Of a stretch of DNA of 64,000 nucleotides, positions 24,700 to 33,518 are shown piece by piece. The notes below the pieces were generated by a model. The model saw nothing but the letters and a program-made list of their open reading frames with translations. It was not told the DNA's origin and ran no database searches. This stretch comes from Synergistaceae bacterium (GTDB lineage Bacteria > Synergistota > Synergistia > Synergistales > Synergistaceae): positions 44,423 through 108,422 of the forward strand of contig JAUNJZ010000003.1 in the NCBI GenBank assembly GCA_030533085.1, read 5' to 3'. The position numbers and the translations under genes are program-made. Position 1 is the stretch's first letter. Every line of letters starts with the position of its first letter.

Positions 24700-24900
24700 T
24701 TTGCCTTCGCCTTTGACCTTAATCTCCGGCCCCCTCGCAGAGGCGGCCAGGGAGCCAAATCAGCGCCTTTCTGATTTGTGCGACTCGGCTGGTTTCCCCA
24801 TCAGGGCTGTCGGCGGAGCCGACTGGGGGAGTCTTGCTTTTGACCTTGTCCTTGACTTTGATTTTTCCCTTGACCTTCCCTTTCCCTCCCGCCCGAAAAA
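24700..24900. repeat. Palindrome-rich intergenic element, probably a REP/MITE-like repeat
   Basis: No gene. It contains two perfect hairpins, AAATCAG-CGCCTTT-CTGATTT (24757-24777) and GTCGGC-GGA-GCCGAC (24809-24823), flanked by short CTTGACC/CTTGACTT-like motifs (24713-24720 and 24838-24888) and by GCAGAGGCGGCCAGGGAGCC. Such GGCTCCCT..AAATCAG..GTCGGC blocks resemble small intergenic repeats common in gut bacteria. Copy number elsewhere cannot be seen from here. The rest of the gap 24505-25043 holds the promoter of the next gene. Confidence 0.45.
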
Positions 24901-24917
24901 AAAAATAAAATCCGCCG

Positions 24918-24946
24918 CTTGACAGTAGCTCTAAAAAATTATATTG
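24918..24946 (+). promoter_or_regulatory. Promoter of the large surface-protein gene
   Basis: TTGACA (24918-24923), 17-base spacer, TATTGT (24941-24946). Transcription would begin near 24953, giving a leader of about 90 bases to ATG 25044, which has AAGGAG at 25030-25035. Confidence 0.65.
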
Positions 24947-25043
24947 TACTTTCGTGGATGACTTTATGCGCGGGGCGGGCGGTTTTTTTCTCTGCGCTGC
25001 GCCGTGAGGCCGGCCAAATTTAAAATCGTAAGGAGCCATAAAA

Positions 25044-28000
25044 ATGTTCATGGAAAAAGAAATCTGCAATGATGCTTTGATGAACAACGGTACGCCCCCC
25101 CCCCATAAGCTGTAATAAGGTTCATTTCGCCTTATTATCGCTCTTTCTGCTCATCTCACTATTTGCCTTCGCCGCGCCGGCGCGGGCCGTACCGGCAAAA
25201 ATCGGCGACGTATACCAGATAGCCACAAGCGGCGACCTCACATGGTTCCGCGAGGCCGTCGACGCCGGCAGCGGCGACATCAGCGCGAAGCTCACCGCCG
25301 ATATAGACCTCGGCGGCGCTGACTGGACTCCCATCGCCACAGGCAGCGTTTGGTACGCCGGAACATTCGACGGCGGCGGCTATACAGTCAATTACAGAAT
25401 AAGCGGCCTCCCGCTGACCGCCGGCCTCTTCGCGCGTATAGGCGGCGGCGGCGTCGTGCGCGACCTCACCGTCAGCTGCGATATAGATGTGACCGGCAAT
25501 GTCACCGGCGGCGGCGTCTTCTATGTCGGCGGCGTCGCGGGGTGGAACCAAGGCACAATATCGAACTGCACGAGCCTCGGCAGAGTCAGCGACAGCGTCA
25601 CCGGTGTCACCAAATATGTCGGCGGCGTCGTGGGGTATAACGACTACGGCACGATATCGAACTGCGCGAACAGCGCCAGCGTCAGCTCCACCGGGGGTAC
25701 TGCCGGCGGCGTCGCGGGGTATAACGAAGGAGGCGCAATATCGAACAGCGCGAACAGCGGCGGCGTCAGCGACGGTGAATCTGCAGGCGGCGTCGCGGGG
25801 GATAACTTCTACGGCACAATATCAAACAGCGCGAACAGCGGCGGCGTCAGCGGCAGTGATTATGCCGGCGGCGTCGCGGGGTATAACTTCATAGGCACGA
25901 TATTGAACTGCGCGAACAGCGGCGGCGTCAGCGGCGGTCGTTATGCCGGCGGCGTCGGGGGGTTTAACGATGGAAGCACAATATCGAACTGCGCGAATAT
26001 CGGCGGCGTCGTCAGCAGCGGCAGTGATTATTATGCAGGCGGCGTCGCGGGACATAACTCACCCGGCAGTAGTATAACGAACAGCGCGAACAGCGGCGGC
26101 GTCAGCGGCGGTTATGCAAGAGGCGGCGTCGCGGGGCGGAACGACGGCGCGATAACGAACTGCGGCTGGCTCAATAGCACCGCAAACGACGATGTCGGCT
26201 GGAACAACGGCGGCAGCCGCAGCGACGTAGTCTCGTTCGCCTCAACAGATAATATCGTCACGACAGTTCTCATATCAAGCCGCGACCTGACGATAAACGG
26301 CGCCGGCACGCTCTCGCCGGTATTTGTCTGCTATCCCGACAGCTCGGCGCTTGCTGTGAGCGGCGGCTGCTTAACGGTCAGCTCTTATGACTGCGCAGTC
26401 GCGGCGCTCAGCGGCGACAGCCTGACAGGAATCGCGGCAGGCAAAGCGCCGCTGACAGTCAGCGCCGTTATAACGGCGAAAAAATTCGGCAGCGCCGACG
26501 TGTCGCCGCGCTCAGCCGACCTGAGCTGCGCCGTGACAGTAACAGAGCGCCTCGACAACGCGGTCGTCACAATAGCCTCCGCCGACCTCACCTACAGCGG
26601 CACGGCAAAAGAACCGACCGTAACGGTGCGGGTAAACGGCAATGACGTAGACCCCTCCGGCTACATGGTAAGCTATGCCAACAACATAAACGCGGGAACG
26701 GCCGCGGTAACAATAACAGGCCGGGGCTACTGCATCGGCACGGCAAGCGCGAACTTCACCATCCAGAAAAAGAACGTGACGATAAAAGCCAACCCCCAGA
26801 CCGTCACCTACGGCACGCCCATCAGTCAGGGAACGAGCTATGTAACGGCAAGCGGCCTCAACAGCGGAGCGAGCCTCACAGCCATAACGCTGACCCAGCA
26901 GGGAACAAATGCCGGATCAGGCTCAATAACGCCATCCGCAGCGGCGATAACGGCAAACGGCGCGAACGTAACTAGTAACTACAATATAAGCTACAGCAGC
27001 GGAACGCTCACAATCGCAGCCAAACCGGTGACGATAACGCCGAACGCTGGACAGCACAAAGTCTACGGCGCGGCAGAGCCGACACTCAGCTACAGGTCAA
27101 GCGAAAGCGGCCTGAGATTCAACGGCGCGCTCTCCCGCGATTTAGGCGAAGATGTAGGAAACTACGCCTACAACCTCGGCACGCTCAGCGCCGGAAACAA
27201 CTACAGCCTGAGGCTCGCCTCCGGACAGCAGTTTGAGATAACGGCCAAAGCGGTGACGATAACTGCGAACGCCCAGAGCGTCAGCTACGGCACGCCCATC
27301 AGTCAGGAGACGAACTGCGTAACGGCAAGCGGCCTCAACAGCGGAGCGAGCGTCACAGCCATAACGCTGAGCCAGGACATAACAGATGTCGGAACAGGCG
27401 CAATAACGCCATCCGCCGCGACGATAACGGCAAACGGCGCGAACGTAACTAGTAACTACAATATAAGCTACATCGACGGGACGCTCACAATCACGGCCAG
27501 AGCCGTGACGATAACGGCGAACGACCAGAGCGTCAGCTACGGCACGTCCATCAGCCAGGGAACGAGCTATGTAACGGCAAGCGGCCTCAACAGCGGAGCG
27601 AACCTCGCAGCCATAACGCTGAGCCAGGACAGAACAGATGTCGGAACAGGCGCAATAACGCCATCCGCCGCGGCGATAACGGCAAACGGCGCGAACGTAA
27701 CAGCCAACTACAATATAAGCTACATCGACGGAACGCTCACAATCGCAGCCAAAGCGGTGACGATAACGGCCAACGACCAGACCGTCGCCTACGGCACGCC
27801 CATCAGCCAGGGACTGAGCAATGTAACGGCAAGCGGCCTCAACAGCGGAGCGAGCCTCACAGCCATAACGCTGACCCAGAACAGAACAGATGCCGGAACA
27901 GGCTCAATAACGCCATCCGCCGCGGCGATAACGGCAAGCGGCGCGAACGTAACAGCCAACTACGCTATAAGCTACATCAACGGAACGCTCACAATCACTC

Positions 28001-30078
28001 CGACTCCGGCCTCCCCCGACGTGACCGAAAAGGGGCGCACGGACGGAGACAACTCCGGCGTACTTGAAATAGAGGCCAACACAACGGAAGACTTCGCGAT
28101 ATACGACGCGCTGAAGGACATGACCATATCCGGCGACCTGCCGGCAGGCATAAGCGACGCCGCGAAAGCCCTCCAAGCCACCAGCGCCGACGTCGACACA
28201 TCGACCGACATCTATACAAAAGAGCAGATAAGACAGGCCGTCGCCGGCTACTGGGACGTCACGGACAACAGCGAAAAGAAAATACGCGTAGTAGACGTAA
28301 AGAACACGATAGCGACAAGAACGGAAGAAACGCTCTACGCCAAATTCTGGAGAATGCTCGTCAGCACCTTCACCAACAACCACGGCGTGAACAGCCTCTC
28401 CGACGACGCCTACCTGCCGCTGCAAACCAACTTCACCATCACCAGCGCCGACATAGCCGCCCTGCCTGACGAGCTGAAAAACGGACTCTCGGCAGACAAC
28501 CTCCTTGAGCGCGTAAGCCTCTTCGCCGTAGTATCCGAAGACAGCGGAGTTCACGCCAGAAGCCTGTATGATGCCGTAAGCGCGGACAAAAACGCCTACA
28601 TAACAGTAAGCGGAGACAACGACAGCGGCTACAGCGTACATACCCGCGTAATGCTCTTCGACATGCCCGGAGGCGTATCAGGAGACAAGACGACGGGAGC
28701 GAAATGGGTAAAGCCGCTCAAAGTCTCGAACTCGCAGGGACGCGACAACACAAAAGACAACTACTTCATCGTACAGGACGGAGCAAGCGACGACAGCTAC
28801 GAGCTCTGCCTCGCCTTCGCCGCGAAAGAGACCAACTACGCGACAGTAAACGTGACAATATCGGGAGATATAACGGCCGAAAGCGTATACTGGACAATAA
28901 GCGGCGACAGCACGATACATAACGGCAATACAAGCGCCGACATAAGAGGCGAAGCGCAAAGCGTCACATTCCACGAAATAAGCGGCTATACAGTCACGCT
29001 AAGCGACGGAACGCGGACGCTCTCCCCCGACGTCATGACAATAAGCAAAGACGTCGAATGGGGCGAAAGCTGGAACATAACGGCGGCATACGCGAGAATC
29101 GCGGTTGAGGGCGTAACGCTCGACCGCGCCTCCGCCGTGCTTGCCAAAGGAGACACGCTGGCGCTCACAGCGACAGTGACCCCCGGCAACGCCTACGACA
29201 AAGCGGTAAGCTGGACAAGCGGCAATCCTGAGGTCGCCACAGTGAGCGCCGGCGGCCTTGTGACGGCGACAGGAAGCGGCAGTACGGCAATCACGGCGGC
29301 AGCGGGAGGCCAAAGCGCGAGCTGCACAGTAACGGTGCTTAAAGCCGCCGTATCAGATGACCAGACAATAACGGTCATAACGCCCGCGACAGTCGTTCCT
29401 AACCTTACCGTCGCGCCGGGAGACAATATAGTACCGGTACAGGCTTCCTTCGTCAGCACGCCGGAAGAGAGGCAAACGGCTGCTAGAGAGCTTGAAGAAA
29501 GCGGCTTCACCGCGGAAGAACTGACGACAGACAGCAAAGGAAACCTTGTCGTCACAAATGATATGATCAAAAAAGCCATAGCCGACATTGAGAGCAAATC
29601 CGGGGCGATCTCCCACGACCACGTTACCGCGCTGCCGGTAGTAACCTCCTCCGCCGACCAGCAGGACAGGATACACGCCCTTGGCTTCAACGTAAGCGGC
29701 GATATATTCGGCGACGTCAGAGACGTGAGAATGATCAAAGTAGTAAAGCTGCTCCCGAACAGCCGGAGCCTTTTCTTCGACGTAGCGACCGACAGCGCTG
29801 AATTCGGCGACAAAAAGGCGGCGTTGCTCGACGCGGACGGCAACATAGTAACCGGAGCGATAAACAGGGCGAGCCGTTACACGCTGACCATATTCATCCT
29901 GGACGGAGGAGACTTTGACCTCTCGAAGAACGAGCCGTGCAAAGTCACCGACCCGATAGCGGTACTCAGCGCGCAGCAGACCCAACCCTCGGCCTCCTCC
30001 GGCGGCTGCGCGGCGGGCTTGGGCGCGACGGCGCTGCTCGCGCTGCTGCCGCTGGCGCTGTGGAAGCGTAAAAGGTAA
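25044..30078 (+). CDS. Giant GLUG/MBG/BIG2 surface protein with Synergist-CTERM tail; reading frame broken at a C10 tract (phase-OFF)
   Basis: ATG 25044 has a strong ribosome site, but after 17 codons the frame enters ten Cs and stops at TAA 25107. Removing one C joins it to the main frame, giving a signal peptide (hydrophobic FALLSLFLLISLFAFA, cleavage after ARA) and about 1678 residues. The main frame has no ATG, GTG or TTG upstream of GTG 25456, which lies past the signal peptide. Domains in the ON product: a laminin-G/pectinase-like start (IGDVYQIATSGDLTWFREAV), GLUG repeats (about 150-375), MBG-type repeats of 84 residues (about 570-985), an unrecognised region, a BIG2 Ig-like domain (about 1350-1430) and a final GGCAAGLGATALLALLPLAL plus WKRKR tail like the Synergist-CTERM sorting signal. 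Probably an exported, surface-anchored adhesin-like protein. Confidence 0.8.
25095..25104 (+). repeat. C10 homopolymer, candidate phase-variation switch
   Basis: Ten consecutive Cs lie 17 codons into the surface-protein gene, between a start codon with a good ribosome site and an out-of-frame signal peptide. C9 or C12 would be in frame, C10 and C11 out of frame. Poly-C tracts of this length are classic slipped-strand contingency tracts; a one-base sequencing error is the alternative. Confidence 0.75.
25530..26165 (+). repeat. GLUG-type tandem repeats inside the surface protein
   Basis: About eight imperfect repeats of roughly 75 bases encode GGVAGYN-x-GTISN-x-ANSGGVSG-like units. The coding repeat GGCGGCGTCGCGGGGTATAA recurs at each unit. 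These are protein-coding repeats, expected to form a β-solenoid-like stack. Confidence 0.8.
26760..28000 (+). repeat. MBG-type tandem repeats, 252-bp period
   Basis: The block ACGGCAAGCGGCCTCAACAG starts at 26845, 27322, 27574 and 27826. The last three are exactly 252 bases (84 codons) apart; the first is separated by an extra divergent unit. Copies are highly similar at DNA level, so recombination could change their number in frame. Protein motif per unit: VTITAN-x-QSVSYGTPISQG. Confidence 0.85.
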
Positions 30079-30111
30079 TGCAAAAAACTAAAGAATAAAA
30101 GGCAAAGGAGA

Positions 30112-30146
30112 GGCCGCCCTGAACAAAAAATTCAGGGCGGCCTTTT
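30112..30146 (+). terminator. Rho-independent terminator of the surface-protein gene
   Basis: A perfect 12-bp stem GGCCGCCCTGAA / TTCAGGGCGGCC with a 7-base loop, followed by TTTT, lies 34 bases after the stop codon. Confidence 0.9.
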
Positions 30147-30254
30147 GCGCGGAATGAGATTTTTTATTTCCTTTCGTTTTCCCACAAAATGGAGATTATG
30201 TTATAAAATTACCGGAATGATTTTCGGCAGATTGTCGGGGCGGAGGCGTCTATA

Positions 30255-31409
30255 ATGATGAAGAGCGGCACGAAGCAGATTTTTCTCATTTTTCTGGCTT
30301 ATTACTGCAATACCTGTTTTTCAAATATTTATTTTCTCTTCGGCCCATTTTATGAGGGTATGGGGGCTTCTCCGCATGAGGTTGGGCTTTTTCTCAGCGT
30401 TTTTTATTTTGTGATGCTTCTCTGCCGGCCGCTGGGAAGCGTCGTGATGGAAAGGTTCGATATCAGGCGCGCGCTGATCGGCAGTTCGCTGCTTTGCGCG
30501 GCTATGTCGGCCGGTATCGCCCTTTCGCTCGCAAGTCCGCTTCCGCTGCTTTTTTTCCGCGCGATGACGGGGGTATGCGTCAGCGTCTTCGGCGTTTCCG
30601 CCGTCGCGGCGCAGTCTATTCTGCTTGACGAGCGGTCGCGCGGGGTCGGCTTCGCTCTTTTTACCACCGGCTCGATGCTTCCGCTGGCGACTGTGATTCC
30701 CCTCAGCGAATGGCTGCTGAAGGGCGGTTATAATGAGTTGTATATATGGCTGCCTGTGCTGACCGCCCTTATCTGCGCAGGAATATGCTTTCCGGTGCGC
30801 AATCTGAGTTATGATGGGCAGGCGAAGAGGAGCTGGGGAAGTTATTCCGAGCTTTTTAAGACCGGCGGCGTTGTGCTGCTTCTTTTTACCGCCTTTACAA
30901 TGTCGGTCGCGGACGCTATGACGCTTTCCGCCGCGTCGCTGGCGGAGGTCAGGGCAGTTTCTGTCTCCTGGTTTATGATTTCGAGCGCTTTTTCCGGTAT
31001 TCTTATCCGAACGGTCGCCTTCCGCCTTGTCGCGATGTTTCAGCGTTCGAGGCTCGCGGCGACTTCGGCCGCTCTGATGGGCTTCGCGCTTCTGGGGCTT
31101 TCTTTCAGCTCCACTGCGTCGATGTTCGTTCTTTTCGGTTTGCTTTTCGGCCTCGGCATCGGCGTAGGCTTTCCAACTGATCTGGCGCTGGTGGGGGATA
31201 TATTGCCGGAGGCTTATCGTCCAAAGGCTACGGGGCTGGTGCTGATGGTGATAGATATCGGCTGGATGATAAGCCCTCTGCTATACGGCTGGCTTTCGCC
31301 GCCGATCGGCGTCAGCAACACCTTCCGCGTGGTGGGGCTGGCGGTTTTCACTCTATCGATGGCGCTTTACTTCAAATTCTGGCGTCCTATGGCTCTTGGA
31401 CGCCGCTGA
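30255..31409 (+). CDS. Major facilitator superfamily (MFS) transporter
   Basis: 384 residues with about twelve hydrophobic helices and the MFS shape: two six-helix halves with a charged loop near residues 195-205. The loop between helices 2 and 3 has RPLGSVVMERFDIRRAL, a variant of the GxxxDRxGRR motif A. ATG 30255 follows GGAGG by eight bases; a second ATG is next to it. It stands alone between two terminators. Substrate is not readable from sequence; drug, sugar-phosphate or small metallophore efflux are all possible. Confidence 0.85.
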   Translation: MMKSGTKQIFLIFLAYYCNTCFSNIYFLFGPFYEGMGASPHEVGLFLSVFYFVMLLCRPLGSVVMERFDIRRALIGSSLLCAAMSAGIALSLASPLPLLFFRAMTGVCVSVFGVSAVAAQSILLDERSRGVGFALFTTGSMLPLATVIPLSEWLLKGGYNELYIWLPVLTALICAGICFPVRNLSYDGQAKRSWGSYSELFKTGGVVLLLFTAFTMSVADAMTLSAASLAEVRAVSVSWFMISSAFSGILIRTVAFRLVAMFQRSRLAATSAALMGFALLGLSFSSTASMFVLFGLLFGLGIGVGFPTDLALVGDILPEAYRPKATGLVLMVIDIGWMISPLLYGWLSPPIGVSNTFRVVGLAVFTLSMALYFKFWRPMALGRR

Positions 31410-31454
31410 GCGCGCCGCCTCGCTGTCCGCCCTCTCCGTCTGCGCGTCATGACG

Positions 31455-31500
31455 ACGGCCCCCGCGTGAAGCGGCGGGGGCCGTGTTTTCTTGTCTTTTT
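31455..31500. terminator. Terminator between convergent MFS and htpG genes
   Basis: An 11-bp perfect stem ACGGCCCCCGC / GCGGGGGCCGT with an 8-base loop (31455-31484), then GTTTTCTTGTCTTTTT on the plus strand. It serves the MFS gene; the same hairpin lies just past the htpG stop but without a T run in that direction. Confidence 0.8.
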
Positions 31501-31507
31501 CGCGGGA

Positions 31508-33382
31508 TTATTTTTCCAGCAGGCGGCTCAGCAGTTCTGTGAATTTTTTGCCGTCCGGCACCGGTTCGCCGTCGGCTATCGCGGCCATTCCCATCAGCAC
31601 GCTGGACCATTCACCGGCGTTGAAGCCGTCTTTTTCCGATTCTTCGGCTATCTTCTTGATGAGCGGGTTTTCCGGGTTGATTTCCAGCACTTTTCTCTCT
31701 TCCGGCACGTTTTGTCCCATTGCTTTGAAGAAGTTTCTCATCTGCGGGGATATCTCTTCGCCTTTCTGGACGAAGCAGACGGGGGAATCTACGAGGCGGC
31801 CGGATATTTTTACATCTTCTACGAGATTTCCGAGCGCGTCTTTGAGTTTTTTCACGAGGCCGCTTTTTTCAAGCTCTTCTGTTTCTTTCGGCTCCGCTTT
31901 TACACCTTCGGGCAGTTTTAGCTCTTCCGCCGCGGCTGAGACGAAGTCGTATTTGTCAAATTTGCGCGCGTTGTTTACCCATATTTCATCGACCGGGTCG
32001 CTGAGGAGGAGAACTTTGATGTTCTTTTTCCTGAATGCCTCAAGTTTGGGGGAGTTGAGGAGGTTTTTCAGCGAGGAGCCTGCGAGGTAGTATATTTTGT
32101 CCTGTCCGGCCGGCATGTTTATCACGTAGTCTTCGAGTGTCGTTTTATCTTCGTCCGATGTGTCGAAGATGCAGAGCTTCATTATTTCCTCGCGGTGACG
32201 GAAGTCGGATATTATCCCCTCTTTGAGGACTACGCCGAAGGTCTGCCAGAATTTGTTGTAGCTGTCCGGCATGTCCTTCATCATTTTGCGCAGTGTGTCC
32301 AGCACTTTTTTAGTGAGGCTGTTCTTTATCTGCGCGGTCTGGCGGTCCTGCTGCAGCATTTCGCGCGAGACGTTGAGGGATAGGTCTTCCGAATCTACAA
32401 CGCCTTTGATGAAGCGCATGTATTCCGGGATCAGCTCTTTGCAGTCGTTCATGATGAATACGCGGCGGATGTAGAGCTGTACGCCGTGTTTGCCGTCCTG
32501 ATAGAAGAGATCCATCGGCGGGTGTGACGGTATGAAGAGCAGCGCGCGGAATTCGCTGACGCCTTCCGCTTTGTAGAAGATGCGTTCCATGGGGTTTTCC
32601 CAGTCGTGCGATATGTGGCGGTAGAAGTCGTTGAATTCTTCGTCGCTGATGTCGCTTTGCGGACGGGTCCAGAGGGCTTTCATTGAGTTGACCGGCTTTT
32701 CTTCCTCTTTGTCCTCTTTTTCGCCGCTTTCTTTGAGGTAGATCGGGTATGTGACGAAGTCTGAATATTCTTTGATGATGGAGCGGAGAGTCCATTCTGA
32801 AAGGTAGTCTTTCGTTATGTCGTGTTCGTCTTCGCTTTCCGCGCCGGCCTTCATGTGAAGAGTGATCGCGCTTCCGTTGGTTTCGCGGTCTCCTTTGTCT
32901 ATCGTGTAGCTGCCGTCTCCGGTCGATTCCCATTTCCAGCTTTCCGAGCCGCCGGCTTTCCGCGTCTCAACGGTTACTTTGTCCGCGGCTATGAAGCTGG
33001 AGTAGAAGCCGACGCCGAATTGGCCGATCAGGTCGCTGTTTACTCCGTTTTTAGCCTCCTGCATCGCGCGGATGAATTCCCCCGTGCCGCTGCGGGCGAT
33101 GGTGCCGAGGTAGGATATAAGCTCGTCGTGGTCCATGCCTATGCCGTTGTCGGCAAAGGTCAGCGTTCCCGCCTCTTTGTCTATGGTTATATCTATGCGC
33201 CCGTTTTTGGCGTATTCCGCAAGCGCCTGGTCGCTGAGGCTTTCTATGCGCAGCTTGTCTATCGCGTCAGAGGCGTTGGATATCAGTTCGCGCACAAAGA
33301 TGTCGGGGTTCGAGTAGACGGAGTTGATCATCAGCTCCAATACCTGTTTCGCTTCGCTTTGGAATTCCATTCTTTCAGCCAT
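31508..33382 (-). CDS. htpG: Chaperone HtpG (bacterial Hsp90)
   Basis: ATP-dependent dimeric chaperone, 624 residues, usual length. N-terminal GHKL ATPase: ELISNASDAIDKLR, LTFADNGIGMDHDEL, IGQFGVGFYSSFIAADKV. Middle domain: LYIRRVFIMNDCKELIPEYM and FIKGVVDSEDLSLNVSREML. The C-terminal dimerisation domain is complete. AAGGAGG seven bases before ATG 33382. It is followed upstream by clpB on the same strand with a hairpin between them. Confidence 0.97.
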   Translation of the reverse strand: MAERMEFQSEAKQVLELMINSVYSNPDIFVRELISNASDAIDKLRIESLSDQALAEYAKNGRIDITIDKEAGTLTFADNGIGMDHDELISYLGTIARSGTGEFIRAMQEAKNGVNSDLIGQFGVGFYSSFIAADKVTVETRKAGGSESWKWESTGDGSYTIDKGDRETNGSAITLHMKAGAESEDEHDITKDYLSEWTLRSIIKEYSDFVTYPIYLKESGEKEDKEEEKPVNSMKALWTRPQSDISDEEFNDFYRHISHDWENPMERIFYKAEGVSEFRALLFIPSHPPMDLFYQDGKHGVQLYIRRVFIMNDCKELIPEYMRFIKGVVDSEDLSLNVSREMLQQDRQTAQIKNSLTKKVLDTLRKMMKDMPDSYNKFWQTFGVVLKEGIISDFRHREEIMKLCIFDTSDEDKTTLEDYVINMPAGQDKIYYLAGSSLKNLLNSPKLEAFRKKNIKVLLLSDPVDEIWVNNARKFDKYDFVSAAAEELKLPEGVKAEPKETEELEKSGLVKKLKDALGNLVEDVKISGRLVDSPVCFVQKGEEISPQMRNFFKAMGQNVPEERKVLEINPENPLIKKIAEESEKDGFNAGEWSSVLMGMAAIADGEPVPDGKKFTELLSRLLEK

Positions 33383-33413
33383 GTGGCATCCTCCTTGTTA
33401 GATGTTCGGGAAT

Positions 33414-33419
33414 ATTATA
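33414..33419 (-). promoter_or_regulatory. -10 box of htpG
   Basis: Minus-strand TATAAT about 32 bases upstream of the htpG start; no convincing -35 match at 16-18 bases. No CIRCE inverted repeat is visible. Confidence 0.4.
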
Positions 33420-33465
33420 ATGAAAAGTCCGCTTTTTTCCATAGCGCGGCTTCGATATTCAATAA

Positions 33466-33506
33466 ACAGCCCCTCCGGCGCGGCTGCCTCGCCGGGCGGG
33501 GGCTGT
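33466..33506 (-). terminator. Terminator after clpB
   Basis: ACAGCCCC / GGGGCTGT arms with a long GC-rich loop, starting about 13 bases past the clpB stop, followed by TTTATTG on the minus strand and preceded by an A-rich stretch, so it may also act on the other strand. Confidence 0.55.
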
Positions 33507-33518
33507 CTTATTTTTTAT

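Noticed and set aside
25530..26165. Short regular repeats, possible CRISPR
   Set aside because: Units are in-frame protein repeats (GLUG) with no unique spacers.
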